A stretch of 64,000 bases of DNA from the NCBI GenBank assembly GCA_043228905.1, contig JBHGNT010000008.1, forward strand, positions 11,780,001-11,844,000. Direction: 5' to 3'. The notes beneath the pieces were generated by a model that saw only the letters and a program-made list of their open reading frames with translations, made no database searches and was not told the origin of the DNA. Shown here one piece after another: positions 42,701 through 53,330 of the stretch. Each line of letters begins with the position of its first letter. The stretch's first letter is position 1. The position numbers and the translations under genes were made by a program. Source of the stretch: Azolla caroliniana. Its lineage: Eukaryota; Polypodiophyta.

Positions 42701-43657
42701 ATGGTGAAGAAGTCGGATGACCGTCCCACAAGTTCCAAGTATATGGACCGTCAGTGCAAATGGTGCGATAGCACTGACCATGATCGGAGGGATTGCGACG
42801 AGCACAAGGAAGCGCTATGACGGGATCTTATCTACTACGAGGGAAATCAGATTCATTCGATGGACTCTCGGAAGCCGCTCCGACAAAACTTCCGAAAAGG
42901 CGGCATGAAGACGGTCCTAGAGGAGGAAATAGCGGCGAAGAGCAATTACGCGACAACCGCAGGAATACGTGTCGGGGAGGGAAAAGAAAAGACGATTCCA
43001 GCATTCAAGCTCGCCTCGGACGTCGAACAACAAATGGACATGAAGAAAGTGTTCGAGGAGAGAATCCTCGATAGCCGGGTAGATTTTTCACTTCAGGAAC
43101 TACTCGGAATAGCAGAAAAGGAGTTCCATGATCTTCTTGAGGATCTCGTGAAAAGAAAAAGACAAACTATGGAGGAAAATGTGCCGAGGGTGAATGCAAA
43201 TACCGTTCTGATGAACGACACCGAAGTGGAGGACGAGAGTCCGAATTCCCACTATACAAAGCCACACTGGGCGTGTGCAACTACCGAGACTCCGGTCCAA
43301 ATCGGCAACATCAAAGAGCCCGTGCTAGCATTGATTGATGACGGATCGAAGATCAATTTGATGTCTAAGGAGTTCTACCGGAAGGGCAAGTGGCCTATTA
43401 ACACGAATCATGAATGGAAGATCCGAGCGGCAACTAAACCAACGGAAGTTCTATTTGTGGCTTGTCCGGATGTGACGGTGAAGATCGGGGATGTCGAGAT
43501 CGACCAAAATTTCTTCGTACAAGACGAGGTCTCACACTCCGTGATGCTTGGGCAACCCTTTATCACGGCTTCACGGATGGAGACGAAAGTGCTCGATAGC
43601 GGTGCAGCTTTTGCACGAATTCGGAGCCAAAACAGAGGAAATCCGTCCAATTCCTAA
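42701..43657 (+). pseudogene. Gypsy-G3 nucleocapsid and protease
   Basis: The zinc knuckle C-K-W-C-D-S-T-D-H-D-R-R-D-C is at about 42755-42796. A stop (TGA, about 42818) separates it from the 265-codon run 42860-43657. The protease reads A-L-I-D-D-G-S-K-I-N-L-M-S, where G2 has D-H-G-S-E. About 150 bp present in G2 upstream of the protease are deleted near 42980. Confidence 0.8.
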
Positions 43658-44165
43658 CGGTGCCGGCAAATCATGAAAGGAACAACAGAGAGCTCTTGTC
43701 CAAAACCAGAATGGATTTTTAGTGCGGACATTTGCAGAGTGGGGAACTGATAGTCCGACAAGGCCAAATACCCCACACAGGAAGAAATCTCTCGGAGCAA
43801 AACAAGTATGAATCGGTCCATATGGGGCATCCACGTACACAACCGTAACCGGAGGAATAAAGAAAGAATACCGAAAAGTGGAGGATAAGTTACGGTCGGC
43901 ATCAATAATATGTGAAGACGAAGAAATCATGGGAATAGTCGAAGAAGTGTTCTATGGGAGCACGCTACAACGGCTTGAAGAACTCGCGGAAGATACATGC
44001 CAGGGAAACCGGGTAATTCCGGTGGAATCGGTCGAGACGTACGAGATCATTGTGAAAATGGGGCCGAATGCGCTTTGCAAAGAAGAATGAATGGTAAGTA
44101 CGAAATACAAGACCGTGGAGAAGAAAGTGAAACCAGCCGCGGGACCGTTACCCGCAGATAGCGTA
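43658..44165 (+). pseudogene. Gypsy-G3 protease-RT linker
   Basis: A partly open stretch (43878-44090) reads S-V-E-T-Y-E-I-I-V-K-M-G and matches the G2 linker (M-Y-E-I-I-A-K-M). It contains no known domain and bridges protease and RT. A stop lies at 44088-44090. The copia E target site follows. Confidence 0.65.
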
Positions 44166-44170
44166 CAAAA
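44166..44170. repeat. Target-site duplication of copia E, left (CAAAA)
   Basis: CAAAA precedes the copia E LTR and is repeated at 54793-54797. Removing E restores continuity with the G-clade linker. Confidence 0.85.
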
Positions 44171-44523
44171 TGACGGGAACTAAACGCTCCTTATGCACAG
44201 CGCTCGGCCACAACCGAGCTTAGACTCATACACAGAAAATGGGAAATGAAACGCAACACAAAGAAGAGAAGGGTACATAGGATGTTTACATGCAAAACCC
44301 AAACTAAGGGAAAAACCCACGGCAGCCCACAGGCTGCAAACTATCACTATGTTAGTTTGTACAACAGTGAGTTCACGGAGGCAACGACCTCGTGCTCACG
44401 ATCCTCGCCACAAGCGGCGGTTACAATCAGAGGCAACGACCTCTTCCTCTCTCGCTTACTCTCTGTACACTATTACACATTCTGATCTCACGTAAACAAG
44501 AATAACAACAGACAACCAAAAGT
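44171..44523 (-). repeat. Copia-E 3' LTR, part 1
   Basis: Matches 54087-54440 of the 5' LTR. It breaks at 44523 inside AAAGT, the TSD of chromovirus F, and continues at 50284. Confidence 0.88.
44519..44523. repeat. Target-site duplication of chromovirus F, left (AAAGT)
   Basis: Repeated at 50284-50288; it lies within the copia E LTR word CAAAAGTTTGCCC. Confidence 0.85.
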
Positions 44524-44699
44524 TGTCAAGACTAAGAGAGAGAAAGAGAGAAAGAGAGAAAAAGAGATAGAGAGATAATTGAAGATAATTATTGTATTGA
44601 AGCGTAAAATGGATTACAAAGAGTAGGCTACAAAATGGCGTTGAACCAATTTAGGTTTGGGATGGGTGGTAGATCCCTATTTATAAGTAATAGAGAACA

Positions 44700-44870
44700 C
44701 TCTAGAATATTCTAGGTTATCCTAGAATGTAGAGTAATCTAGAAGATCTCTAGAGTATTCTAGAAGGTTCTAGTGGTATAGAACACTCTAGAATATTCTA
44801 GGTCATTCTAGAATGTAGAGTAATATAGAATATTCCTATGATATTAGATTTCATATTCTAGAGACTATAC
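44700..44870. promoter_or_regulatory. Heat-shock-element-like cluster in the F 3' LTR
   Basis: A three-unit match to the nTTCnnGAAnnTTCn consensus, TTCTAGAAGGTTC, lies at 44758-44770. Two-unit inverted matches occur at GAATATTC 44705-44712, 44791-44798 and 44828-44835, and TTCTAGAA at 44806-44813. They lie upstream of the TATA box in the element's orientation. Heat responsiveness is inferred from motif similarity only. Confidence 0.55.
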
Positions 44871-44889
44871 ATATAAGAATATTAATACA

Positions 44890-44948
44890 ATGGTTAAGGA
44901 TTTGACATGTGTACAACAAGGTCGTGGGTTCAAATCCTTTCGAGTCAT
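44890..44948 (+). other. tRNA-like sequence in the F 3' LTR (antisense)
   Basis: Plus strand: A-box-like TGGTTAAGG (44891-44899) and B-box GGGTTCAAATCC (44926-44937). F is on the minus strand, so this is antisense to the element. The A-box fits less well than in G1-G3. Confidence 0.5.
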
Positions 44949-44991
44949 AATGTGAGTGTCATCATCCTTTCGATGCATGATGTGAGTGTTA

Positions 44992-46101
44992 TCATGACAC
45001 TATCCCCCTTCTTGGACGACACGTCTCATGGGTCGTAGGGTTTGTATTAGGACCTGGTTTACAAGGATATTGGCGATGAAATGCATTGACGAGTTCTGCA
45101 GCATTGGAAAGATTTGCGGCAGGTTCCCAAGCTCGATCATTGGGGGTATAACCTAGCCAATCGACTAAGTAACACAGCTTGTTGCGCACGATTTTAGAAT
45201 CGAGAACGGCAGCAACTTCAAATTCAGGCCCGTCCAAGAACTCGACAGGTGGGGGGGGTGTCGTAAGTCGGCCCGGAATTGAACTTGTAGTATAAGGTTC
45301 CAAAAGGGATACATGAAACACCGGATGAAGATGCATGTGCGGAGGGAGGTCAAGACGAAATGCAACATCACTTATCTTACTAGTGATCATGTAAGGGCCA
45401 AAACGTTGGTAATCCAATTTACTGCAAGGTCGAGTGGTCTTGATGTTGTGTTGGAGAAGCCATACATAATCCCCAATGCGGAACTTTTTTGAGGAGTCTA
45501 GACGATGACGATCGGCAAGCCTCTTGTGTGTAAATTGAGCATCGTGCAAATTGTGGAGAATGTTAGCTTGAATTTCTTGGAGGCGACTAAGACGATCCTC
45601 GGCAGCAGGGTTGGTAGGAACTTCTGGATGCACATTCATCGTCCACCGAGGATGACAGCCCGTATTTGCGAAAAATGGGGAATATCTTGTAGAAGAATGG
45701 GCTGAGTTGTTGTAAGCAAATTCCGCCAAGTGCAAAAAAGCAACCCAATCATCTTGTTGATAGTTGATGAAACAACGAAGATATTGTTCCAATGTCTGGT
45801 TGGTATGCTCTGTTTGGCCATTTGTTTCAGGATGATAGCCCGAAGAAAGCTTAACTGAAATGTGAAGAAGTTTGAACATGTGCTTCCAAAACTTTGAGAT
45901 GAATTGTGGACCACGATCACTAATAATATCATCCGGCAGACCATGATGCTTAAATACCTCCCGCATAACGAGATCAGCCGCCTCTTGACTAGTAATCGAC
46001 TTTGTACATGGCAAGAAATGTGCCATTTTGGTAAATCGATCAACCACTGTGAGAATTGCATCAAAACCTTTTGAAATTGGGAGATCAGTAATGAAGTCCA
46101 A
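44992..46101 (-). pseudogene. Chromovirus-F integrase core, GPF motif and chromodomain
   Basis: The 369-codon run starts M-D-F-I-T-D-L-P with the first catalytic Asp. Next come I-S-D-R-G-P-Q-F (second Asp) and P-E-T-N-G-Q-T-E (Glu). The G-P-F/Y module reads Y-Q-R-F-G-P-Y-M-I. The C-terminal ~55 residues are a chromodomain (F-E-V-A-A-V-L-D, Y-L-V-D-W-L-G-Y, W-E-P-A-A-N-L). In chromoviruses this domain helps target integration to chromatin. The domain is complete here, but the N-terminal HHCC part (46110-46360) and upstream pol carry stops. Confidence 0.88.
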
Positions 46102-46365
46102 GGATATAGACTTCCAAGGAGTTTCCGGAATGGGAAGTGGTTGTAGTAAGCCATAGGGTCGGTGAGGAGGATTCTTTGATCGACAACATATATCACAACT
46201 CCGAACATAATCCTCAACAAAATGACGAAGGCGAGGCCATCAATAGCGTCGAGAAATTAATTCTAGAGTCTTGTGAACTCCAAAATGACCAGCCATTGGT
46301 GAGTCATGGCAATGTTGCAAAACTTGTAGCCGTGGGGGACCATCAGGAACATACAATAAATTTTG

Positions 46366-47820
46366 TCAAAATAGAAAACCACCATGCCAATAGAACTGAC
46401 AATAGTCATTACGAGGATTTTTCGACCATGAGCAAGAAGCACGATCCGGGACAATATGATCCAAAACATCCTTGGCGAAATCATCAGTGGCCATATGATC
46501 TCGAATGGAATCAAGAAAAGTGGAATTTTCAAGAGTTGTTATGGCGTTAACTACCATTAATCGTAATCGATTAGGACCCAAAAGGATTTGTTTTTTATGC
46601 TCAAATGCAGGTTCCCCTGGACGAAGTTCCATATAAGAGCGCTGAGAAAGAGCATCTGCTTTGCCTTGCTGCATCCCAGGGCGATATATGATGATAAAAT
46701 CGAAGTGAGTTAAAAATTGCGCCCACCGGGCTTGTCGCCGACTCAAGACTCGAGCATTTTGGAAATAAGTCAGGTTCTTATGATCATTCTAGACAATGAT
46801 CTGCTGAGAAGAACCTTCTAGGAAATGTCGCCATTGTTGAAACGAATCCACGATTGCAAGAAGCTCTTTGTCATGGATCTCATAGTTGATCTCTGCAGCT
46901 TCAAACTTTCGTGAATGAAACACAGTCTACGAGAGGACACTCCCTAGTGCAAAATCGGATGCATCGGCTTCGAGGATGAAGCGTTTTGTTGGGTCGACAT
47001 GTGCTAAGATAGGTGCCGTTGTAAATGCTCATTTTAAGCTTTCAAATGCCTCGGCTGCATCTGAACTCCATATAAATGGTCGATCTTTATGTGTGAGCTG
47101 AGTAAGCGGAAGCACAACCTTGGAATAATCTTTAATAAATTTTCGATAAAAATTTGCAAACCCGAGAAAACATTGCACATCACGCACTGAAAGGGGCGTT
47201 TGCCACTCTAAAATTGCTTGTACCTTCATGGGGTCCATAGCAATACCATTTGACGATACAACATACCCCAAAAATTCCACTTAATTCTGGCCGAAACTAC
47301 ACTTTTCTAATTTTGCGTAGAGACCATATTCTCAGAGTCGACGCAGTACCTGACGAACATGTTCATCATGCTCCTCTTGGGTCTTTGAGTAGATTAAAAT
47401 ATCATCTAGGTAAACTATAGTGAAGATATCAAGAAAATCTCGAAAGATATCGTTCGCCATATGTTGGAAAACAGCAGGTGCATTCGTGAGACCAAATGGC
47501 ATCACTGTATACTCAAAATGTCCATAGCGAATGCGGAAAGCTGTCTTCCATTCATCCCCCGGGCGAATCCGAACTAGATTATATGCTCCGCGAAGGTCCA
47601 ACTTCGTGAAATATTTTGCACCACTGAGACGTTCCAAAAGATTCAGGATTAATGGTAGAGCATATCTATTCCAAATAGTCACTTTGTTTAGCCCTCGATA
47701 ATCCACGACCAATCGAAGAGTCCCATTCTTCTTCTTAACGAAGAAGATAGGTGCACCAACAAGGGATCTAGAATGCCGAATGAATCCGTTTGCCAGATTC
47801 TCATCAATATATTCCCGCAA
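46366..47820 (-). pseudogene. Chromovirus-F reverse transcriptase and RNase H
   Basis: RT has [29 protein letters not shown] and V-Y-L-D-D-I-L-I-Y (about 47385-47415). The connection [10 protein letters not shown] and F-L-G-F-A-N-F-Y-R follows, then RNase H ([14 protein letters not shown]). All are in one frame with stops near 47332, 47282, 47029, 46925 and 46787. Tether motifs G-K-A-D-A-L-S-Q are kept. Confidence 0.87.
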
Positions 47821-47844
47821 AGTTTCTAGCTCTACAGGGGAGAG

Positions 47845-48576
47845 CTAATAAATTGGGCCCCATGGAGGTTCTTTCCCTAGTTGTAAGTCAATAGGGCAGT
47901 CGTATGGCCGATGCTCCGGCAATGTATTGTCCTTCGCCTTATCAAAGACATCTGAAAACTCCTTGTATTTCTCTGGAAGTTTAATATCCGCCTCATGTGA
48001 AGTGGATGATGGAGTTGCTATTATTGCGAAGACGAACATGGCCTCGTTCCCCCCTTCCTCTCGCAACTGTCGTAAAGAGATGGGCGATAACTCCGGGGAT
48101 CTATTATCACATGTAGGAGAGAGGGATGCAGGGTTTGTGCTTTTTTCCCGGGTCTCCTCAATTGTTCTTTTCATCCAATCAATCTTCGGGTTATGGAGTT
48201 CAAACCAGGGGAGACCTAGAACTATTGGGTGTTCCGGACTACAAATAATGTTGAAAAAGATTATGCTTGCCAAATTGCCAAGAACTATCCTAATTGGCTC
48301 AGACTCCTCGACTATATCTCCTGATGCTATGGGACGTCCATCAATGACTCATACGGCTACTGGGCTGGGAAGCTTATTCAAGAGGATGTTTTGTGACAAG
48401 GCAAATTCACGATCCATGAAACAAGAGTTGGCTCCAGAATCTAGAAGGGCAGAGGCTAGGACTCGATGACATGTAGATGTGGTAAGCTCGACTTGTGCTG
48501 AAAAAACTCGACTCACTTGATTTGATGAAATGGAACCACGACTAGGAACTAACTCTACATAGCTAGGATGGTCCAA
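47845..48576 (-). pseudogene. Chromovirus-F protease and protease-RT linker
   Basis: A-L-L-D-S-G-A-N-S-C-F carries the canonical D-S-G-A of a retropepsin, and V-L-G-L-P-W-F marks the C-terminal strand. A stop at 48349 and another at 47845 interrupt the frame. The linker ends in the usual D-V-F-D-K-A and L-P-E-H-R-P-Y-D-C before RT. Confidence 0.8.
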
Positions 48577-48602
48577 CCAAATGGCTCCTATTTTGGCCGG
48601 AC

Positions 48603-49727
48603 TTACTCGTTTAACACATCCTCTAATTGACTCAAGACATCGAATCTATTCTCATGGCATGGACTATGAGGCTTATTTATGTTATTAGAAGTAACAATAG
48701 AACTCGATGTAGGGTTTTCATGGGCACTTACTTGGTATACTTGACGCCTAGGTTTATGTGGACAATTTACAGGTATATGTCCTGGACCACCACAATACAG
48801 GCACGGGCGATGCGCTCGACGTCGTTGCTTCTCAGCATCTGATAACGGCCCACGACGTTGTGTTGACTCTATTTCCATCGGAGTGGGGCCATCCCTTGTA
48901 ATGGGTCTAGAAACTTGTGGAGGCGTTGCGACTACGGAACCGTAAGTCTGCTCAGGTTAGCGGCGTAACATTTGTTGGCGCTTAGAACGTCGCTCAAATA
49001 GGCGATTATCACATCGCACAGCTCGACTAATAGCTTCTGTAAGTGATTGCGGATCTTCAGGGAAAGTAAGAAGAAGATCTTTGACATCGTTTCTCAAACC
49101 TTGACGGAATTGATCCATTAAAGCTGCCTCATCCCAAGGGATATCACATGCCAAGAGATGGAAATTGGCTGCATAAGACGACGTGGGACGATCTCCTTGT
49201 CGGAGCCTTCGAATCTTGTTTATCGATGTCCTAGTGCTGTCAGTGTCTCCGAAACTAGCTTGAAACTCTTTAACAAATGCCTCGAAATCCTCCAACAATG
49301 GTGATTTCTTCTCGAGAAGTGGTGCAAACCATGCTAACGCCGTACCGCATAGCAAAGTTCCCACTAATCCCACACGAGCAGCATCAATTGGATACCGATT
49401 GGGATGTAGCTGAATAACTAGACGAACTTGATTCAAAAAGCCTCGAAATAAAGACCTCGTACCATCAAACTTGGCAGGGAGGCTGATCTTTGTCTCTCTA
49501 GGGGAGTTCTGAGCCCCCGACGCTTGCTCACGTAATGACAATATAGTCGCCTTGAGTTGATGAACCCGCTGTGATAACTCTTCATATTGTTGAGATTTTT
49601 CGGCGGTCACGTGTTGTAGATCTCCAAGTAGCCTTTGATTCTCATGCTCTAATGCCACAAATTTATTCGTGAGCATGTCGAGCTCAGAAAGAACACGCAT
49701 GTATTCTTGTTTGCTCACGGACTCCAT
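48603..49727 (-). pseudogene. Chromovirus-F gag
   Basis: ATG at 49727 opens M-E-S-V-S-K-Q-E-Y. A heptad-like coiled coil covers about residues 5-65, then a Retrotrans_gag core (F-R-G-F-L-N-Q-V, A-L-A-W-F, F-V-K-E-F-Q-A-S-F). A TAA at 48957-48959 interrupts. The same frame continues with the zinc knuckle C-L-Y-C-G-G-P-G-H-I-P-V-N-C (about 48755-48796) to 48603. Only one stop separates the two parts, so inactivation of gag may be recent. Confidence 0.85.
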
Positions 49728-49815
49728 AGCTTACGAGAGGAGAGGAGAAGGAAGAAGAGAACTTGTTAGGATTTATGGAAGACGAAGAGATGAAAGAAAA
49801 AAAGTTGGTTCAAAC

Positions 49816-50283
49816 TGTCAAGACTGAGAGAGAGAAAGAGAGAAAAAGAGATAGAGAGATAATTGAAGATAATTATTGTATTGAAGCGTAAAATGGATTA
49901 CAAAGAGTAGGCTACAAAATGGCGTTGAACCAATTTAGGTTTGGGATGGGTGGTAGATCCCTATTTATAAGTAATAGAGAACACTCTAGAATATTCTAGG
50001 TTATCCTAGAATGTAGAGTAATCTAGAAGATCTCTAGAGTATTCTAGAAGGTTCTAGTGGTATAGAACACTCTAGAATATTCTAGGTCATTCTAGAATGT
50101 AGAGTAATATAGAATATTCCTATGATATTAGATTTCATATTCTAGAGACTATACATATAAGAATATTAATACAATGGTTAAGGATTTGACATGTGTACAA
50201 CAAAGTCGTGGGTTCAAATCCTTTCGAGTCATAATGTGAGTGTCATCATCCTTTCGATGCATGATGTGAGTGTTATCATGACA
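49816..50283 (-). repeat. Chromovirus-F 5' LTR (468 bp)
   Basis: Matches 44524-44999 with a shorter GA tract and few changes. HSE-like TTCTAGAAGGTTC recurs at 50042-50054. The sequence after the LTR end (minus: GTTTGAACCAACTTT) has no TGG-type PBS. Confidence 0.9.
50174..50232 (+). other. tRNA-like sequence in the F 5' LTR (antisense)
   Basis: A-box-like TGGTTAAGG at 50175-50183 and B-box GGGTTCAAATCC at 50210-50221, as in the other F LTR. Confidence 0.5.
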
Positions 50284-50530
50284 AAAGTTTGCCCTAAGTC
50301 ATATTTATACTAATATGACTTTTCGGCTATTTACAAATATGGCCTCGATGGACTCTCAGAAACATATTTACCAATATGTCTCTTTATCCAGTGAGCATTC
50401 CTCACCGGGTCTGCACCATTCGGCTCTCCGTAGCTGGGTACTACTCATCCGGTTCTCACCAGGTATGCGTCATCCGGCTCTCCGGCATTGTTCTTCTCCC
50501 TTCCCATCCGGAGGAACCTGTCTCCCAACA
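50284..50530 (-). repeat. Copia-E 3' LTR, part 2
   Basis: Continues the LTR after the F insertion (TSD AAAGT 50284-50288) to CCCAACA at 50530. It holds about two copies of the 57-bp repeat that is present about four times in the 5' LTR. Confidence 0.88.
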
Positions 50531-50540
50531 AACTCCCCCT

Positions 50541-51835
50541 TCACTCCGGCATGGGGAGTCTTACTAGACCGATCCTCTTCCGGCATGCATCCAACTTGTC
50601 GGGTATCAGAACTTTGGTCAACATATCTGACCCGTTCTCGGCCGTGTGGATCTTCGTAAGCGCGAACTCCTGGTCATCTACTCTTTCCCGGATCCAGTGA
50701 TGCCTTCGCTGGATATGCTTCGTCCGGGAATGGTAGGCCGCATTCTTAGCAAGGTGGATGGCACTTTGACTGTCGCAATAGAGTCGGTATTCATCTTGCC
50801 GGATACCGAGCTCTCCGATGAAGTCCTTCATCCATAATATTTCCTTGCCGGCTTCCACAGCCGCCATGTACTCCGCCTCCGTGGTTGACAACGCAACCGT
50901 CTTCTGCAGCCTCGACTGCCACGAAACAGCTCCCCCTGCATATGTCATTACATACCCGGATGTAGACCGGCTGGTATCCACATCAGCCGACATGTCCGAA
51001 TTGGTGAAACCGTCAAGTTGAGGTTTTCTGGAGCCGAATCGGAGACACATATTTGAGGTGCCCTTCAAATACCGGAGTATCCATTTGACCGCGTTCCAGT
51101 GTTCCTTGCCGGGATTGCTCATAAACCGGCTCACCACTTCGACTCCGTATCCTATATCCGGTCGGGTACACACCATTGCCTACATCAAGCTCCCGATGAC
51201 AGAGGCATATGGAATCTTCATCATATCCGCCTTCTCTGCTTTCATCTTCGGACTTTCCTTGCCGGATAACCTGCAGTTTGCCGGAAGTGTCGATCCGACC
51301 GGTTTCGCATCTGACATGTTGAACCGGTGAAGAACCTTTGTCACATACTTCTCCTCTGATAGCCATAATTGCTTCGTTGACCGGTTCCGTATAATATGCA
51401 TCCCTAGCATCTGTCTTGCCGGACCCAAGTCTTTCATTGAGAAGGTCTGGTTGAGAGCCTTCTTCAGCATCCATATTTTGACTTGGTCTCGTCCGACGAT
51501 CAACATGTCGTCCACGTACAGAAGGAGTATCATGAAGCCACCTCCTTCGAACTTCTTCACAAACACGCAGTGATCGGCCTGCGTCTTGTGGTACCCTTGA
51601 TCGGTCATGAAGGAATCGAACTTCCGGTACCATTGCCGGGGGGCCTGCTTCAACCCGTAGAGGCTCTTCTTCAACCGGCATACCAGGTGCTCCTTCCCTT
51701 TCTCCACGAATCCTTCCGGTTGCTGCATGTAGATCTCCTCTTCGAGGTCGCCGTGAAGGAATGTCGTCTTCACGTCTAGCTGCTCTACCTCGAGGTCCAT
51801 GCTTGCCGCTATACTCTTGCCGGTTGGGTCTGCTC
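50541..51835 (-). pseudogene. Copia-E reverse transcriptase (N-terminus deleted) and RNase H
   Basis: Begins abruptly at S-I-A-A-S-M-D-L-E-V-E-Q-L-D-V-K. Compared with A2, about 540 bp (linker and RT start) are lost just upstream. Y-V-D-D-M-L-I-V-G is kept (about 51485-51511). A frameshift near 51180 leads into RNase H, with T-N-S-D-M (A2 has T-D-S-D-M), T-E-A-E-Y-M and Y-C-D-S-Q-S-A. It ends L-P-M-P-E at 50541. Confidence 0.85.
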
Positions 51836-53330
51836 ATCGTAGAGTCTATCCTTACCGGTCGACTCGGAGTTCATTATCTTCTTCTCCGACTCCTAGTCGG
51901 CGAGCGTCTTGTCCTCCATGAAGATAATATCTCGACTCCGGAATACCTTCTTGTCGACCAGGTCCCACACTCGGTAGCCAAACTCATCGTCACCGTAACC
52001 GAGGAATATGCATGGCCGGGTCTTTGGATGTAACTTTCCTCTCCGGTACTTAGCTACATGCACGTACGCGAGACACCCGAACACCTTTAGATGCCGGTAG
52101 GCCACTTCCTTACCAGTCCATACTCTCTGTGGCGTGTCTCCGTCCAAGGGTACTAAGGGTGATTTGTTTATCACATATGTCACCGTCGACAGTGCCTCAG
52201 CCCAAAACTTCTTGGGTAGTTTTGCATGCGCTAGTATACTCCGGACCCTCTCCATTATGGTCTGGTTCATCCTCTTGGCCAGTCCTTTTAGTTCCGGCGT
52301 CTTCGGCACGGTAAATTCGAGCCGGATTCCCCTCGAGCGACAGTACTCCTCGAACTGCCCCCAGTATTCACCTCCGTTATCTGCTCGAACCACCTTTAGC
52401 TTCCGGCCGGTTTCTCTTTCCACTCTCGTGTGGAGCTCTTTGAAGACGGATAACACCTGATCCTTCGTCTTCAACGGTGTGGCCCACAACTTCCGGCTGT
52501 GGTCATCTATGAACGTCACGAAGTACTACGCTCCGGCATGTGACTTCGTGTCTACTTCACACACATCAGTATGCACCAACTCCAGTGGTGCATTACGTCT
52601 CATCGGTGGCCTTGGTCGGAAGGAGGTCCGGTTTTGCTTACCGGCCAGAAAATCAGTGCACTTCTCCAAGTGCACGTTCTTCACTGGAATGAGGTTGTTG
52701 TCTACAAGCCTCTTCATCCCCTTCTCACTCATATGACACAGCCTCTTGTGCCACAGCTCACCGGCAGTGTCGGATGCCACGTTCACTTCTTCTGGACATA
52801 ACCGGGCATTCATCAGGTACAGTGTGTTGACCTTCCGGGGCCCAGCCACAATCGGGCTCCCTTTGCTGAACTTCCTGACACCGTTCCGGATGCTACCCGT
52901 GTAGCCATCATCATCTAGCCGACCGGCTGATATCAGGTTCAGACGAACCTCCGGAACGTGTCGGACATCCTTCAGCAGCAACTTGCATCCAGTTGGTGTT
53001 GTCAGCCACACGTCTCCTATGCTGACAATTTGGCATGTACCTTCATTCCCCATCCAGACATAGTCGTGATCACCGGCTGAGTAGGATGAGAAGCATTTCC
53101 AGTCCGAGGTAAGGTGGAACGACGCTCCGGAGTCTACCACCCAAGTCATCTCGTCGCCGGCAAGGTTTATCTCACTCTCCTCGGTGATGAGCATCAACTC
53201 TTCTTCACTTGCCGCGATTGTCGTCGTCCCCTTCCGGTTCGGCCCCCTCCGGTCTTTACCGTTCCGGTCCGGTGTCCGCTTCGAATCGGTACCGTCGGTT
53301 TCCTTGTATTTCCGGAAATGCCGACAGTTC
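51836..53330 (-). pseudogene. Copia-E protease, pre-integrase and integrase
   Basis: The protease reads D-S-G-A-S-F-H-L-T (about 53120-53145). The pre-integrase H-K-R-L-C-H-M-S and C-T-D-F (second Cys lost) follow. Integrase has H-T-D-V-C, R-A-D-N-G-G-E-Y and L-A-K-R-M-N: the Glu that A2 has (L-A-E-R-M-N) is Lys. A TAG near 52525 splits the region. A further stop lies near 51893. Confidence 0.85.

Larger units (their letters stand above)
41169..44170 (+). mobile_element. Gypsy-G3, first segment (LTR to protease-RT linker)
   Basis: A G2-like element split by copia E at 44170 and by H at 55046. The segments 41169-44170, 54793-55046 and 62854-64000 join at clean TSDs, and the last runs off the right edge inside RNase H. 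It abuts the J fragment on the left. Confidence 0.85.
44524..44999 (-). repeat. Chromovirus-F 3' LTR (476 bp)
   Basis: It has a (GA)n tract at its plus-left end, a TATA box (minus TATAAATAGGG, about plus 44681-44691), a block rich in CTAGAATATTCTAG (44700-44870) and a tRNA-like segment near its U3 start. The integrase frame runs 8 bases into it (stop at 44992). Confidence 0.9.
44524..50283 (-). mobile_element. Chromovirus F (Ty3/gypsy), minus strand
   Basis: Terminal repeats of 476 and 468 bp begin (plus) TGTCAAGACT and end ATCATGACA, with a perfect 5-bp TSD AAAGT. The internal order on the minus strand is gag, zinc knuckle, protease, RT, RNase H, integrase with chromodomain. pol stays in one frame but has several in-frame stops, some apparently Trp to stop by G-to-A change. 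The LTRs differ by an indel in the GA tract and few substitutions. Confidence 0.92.
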
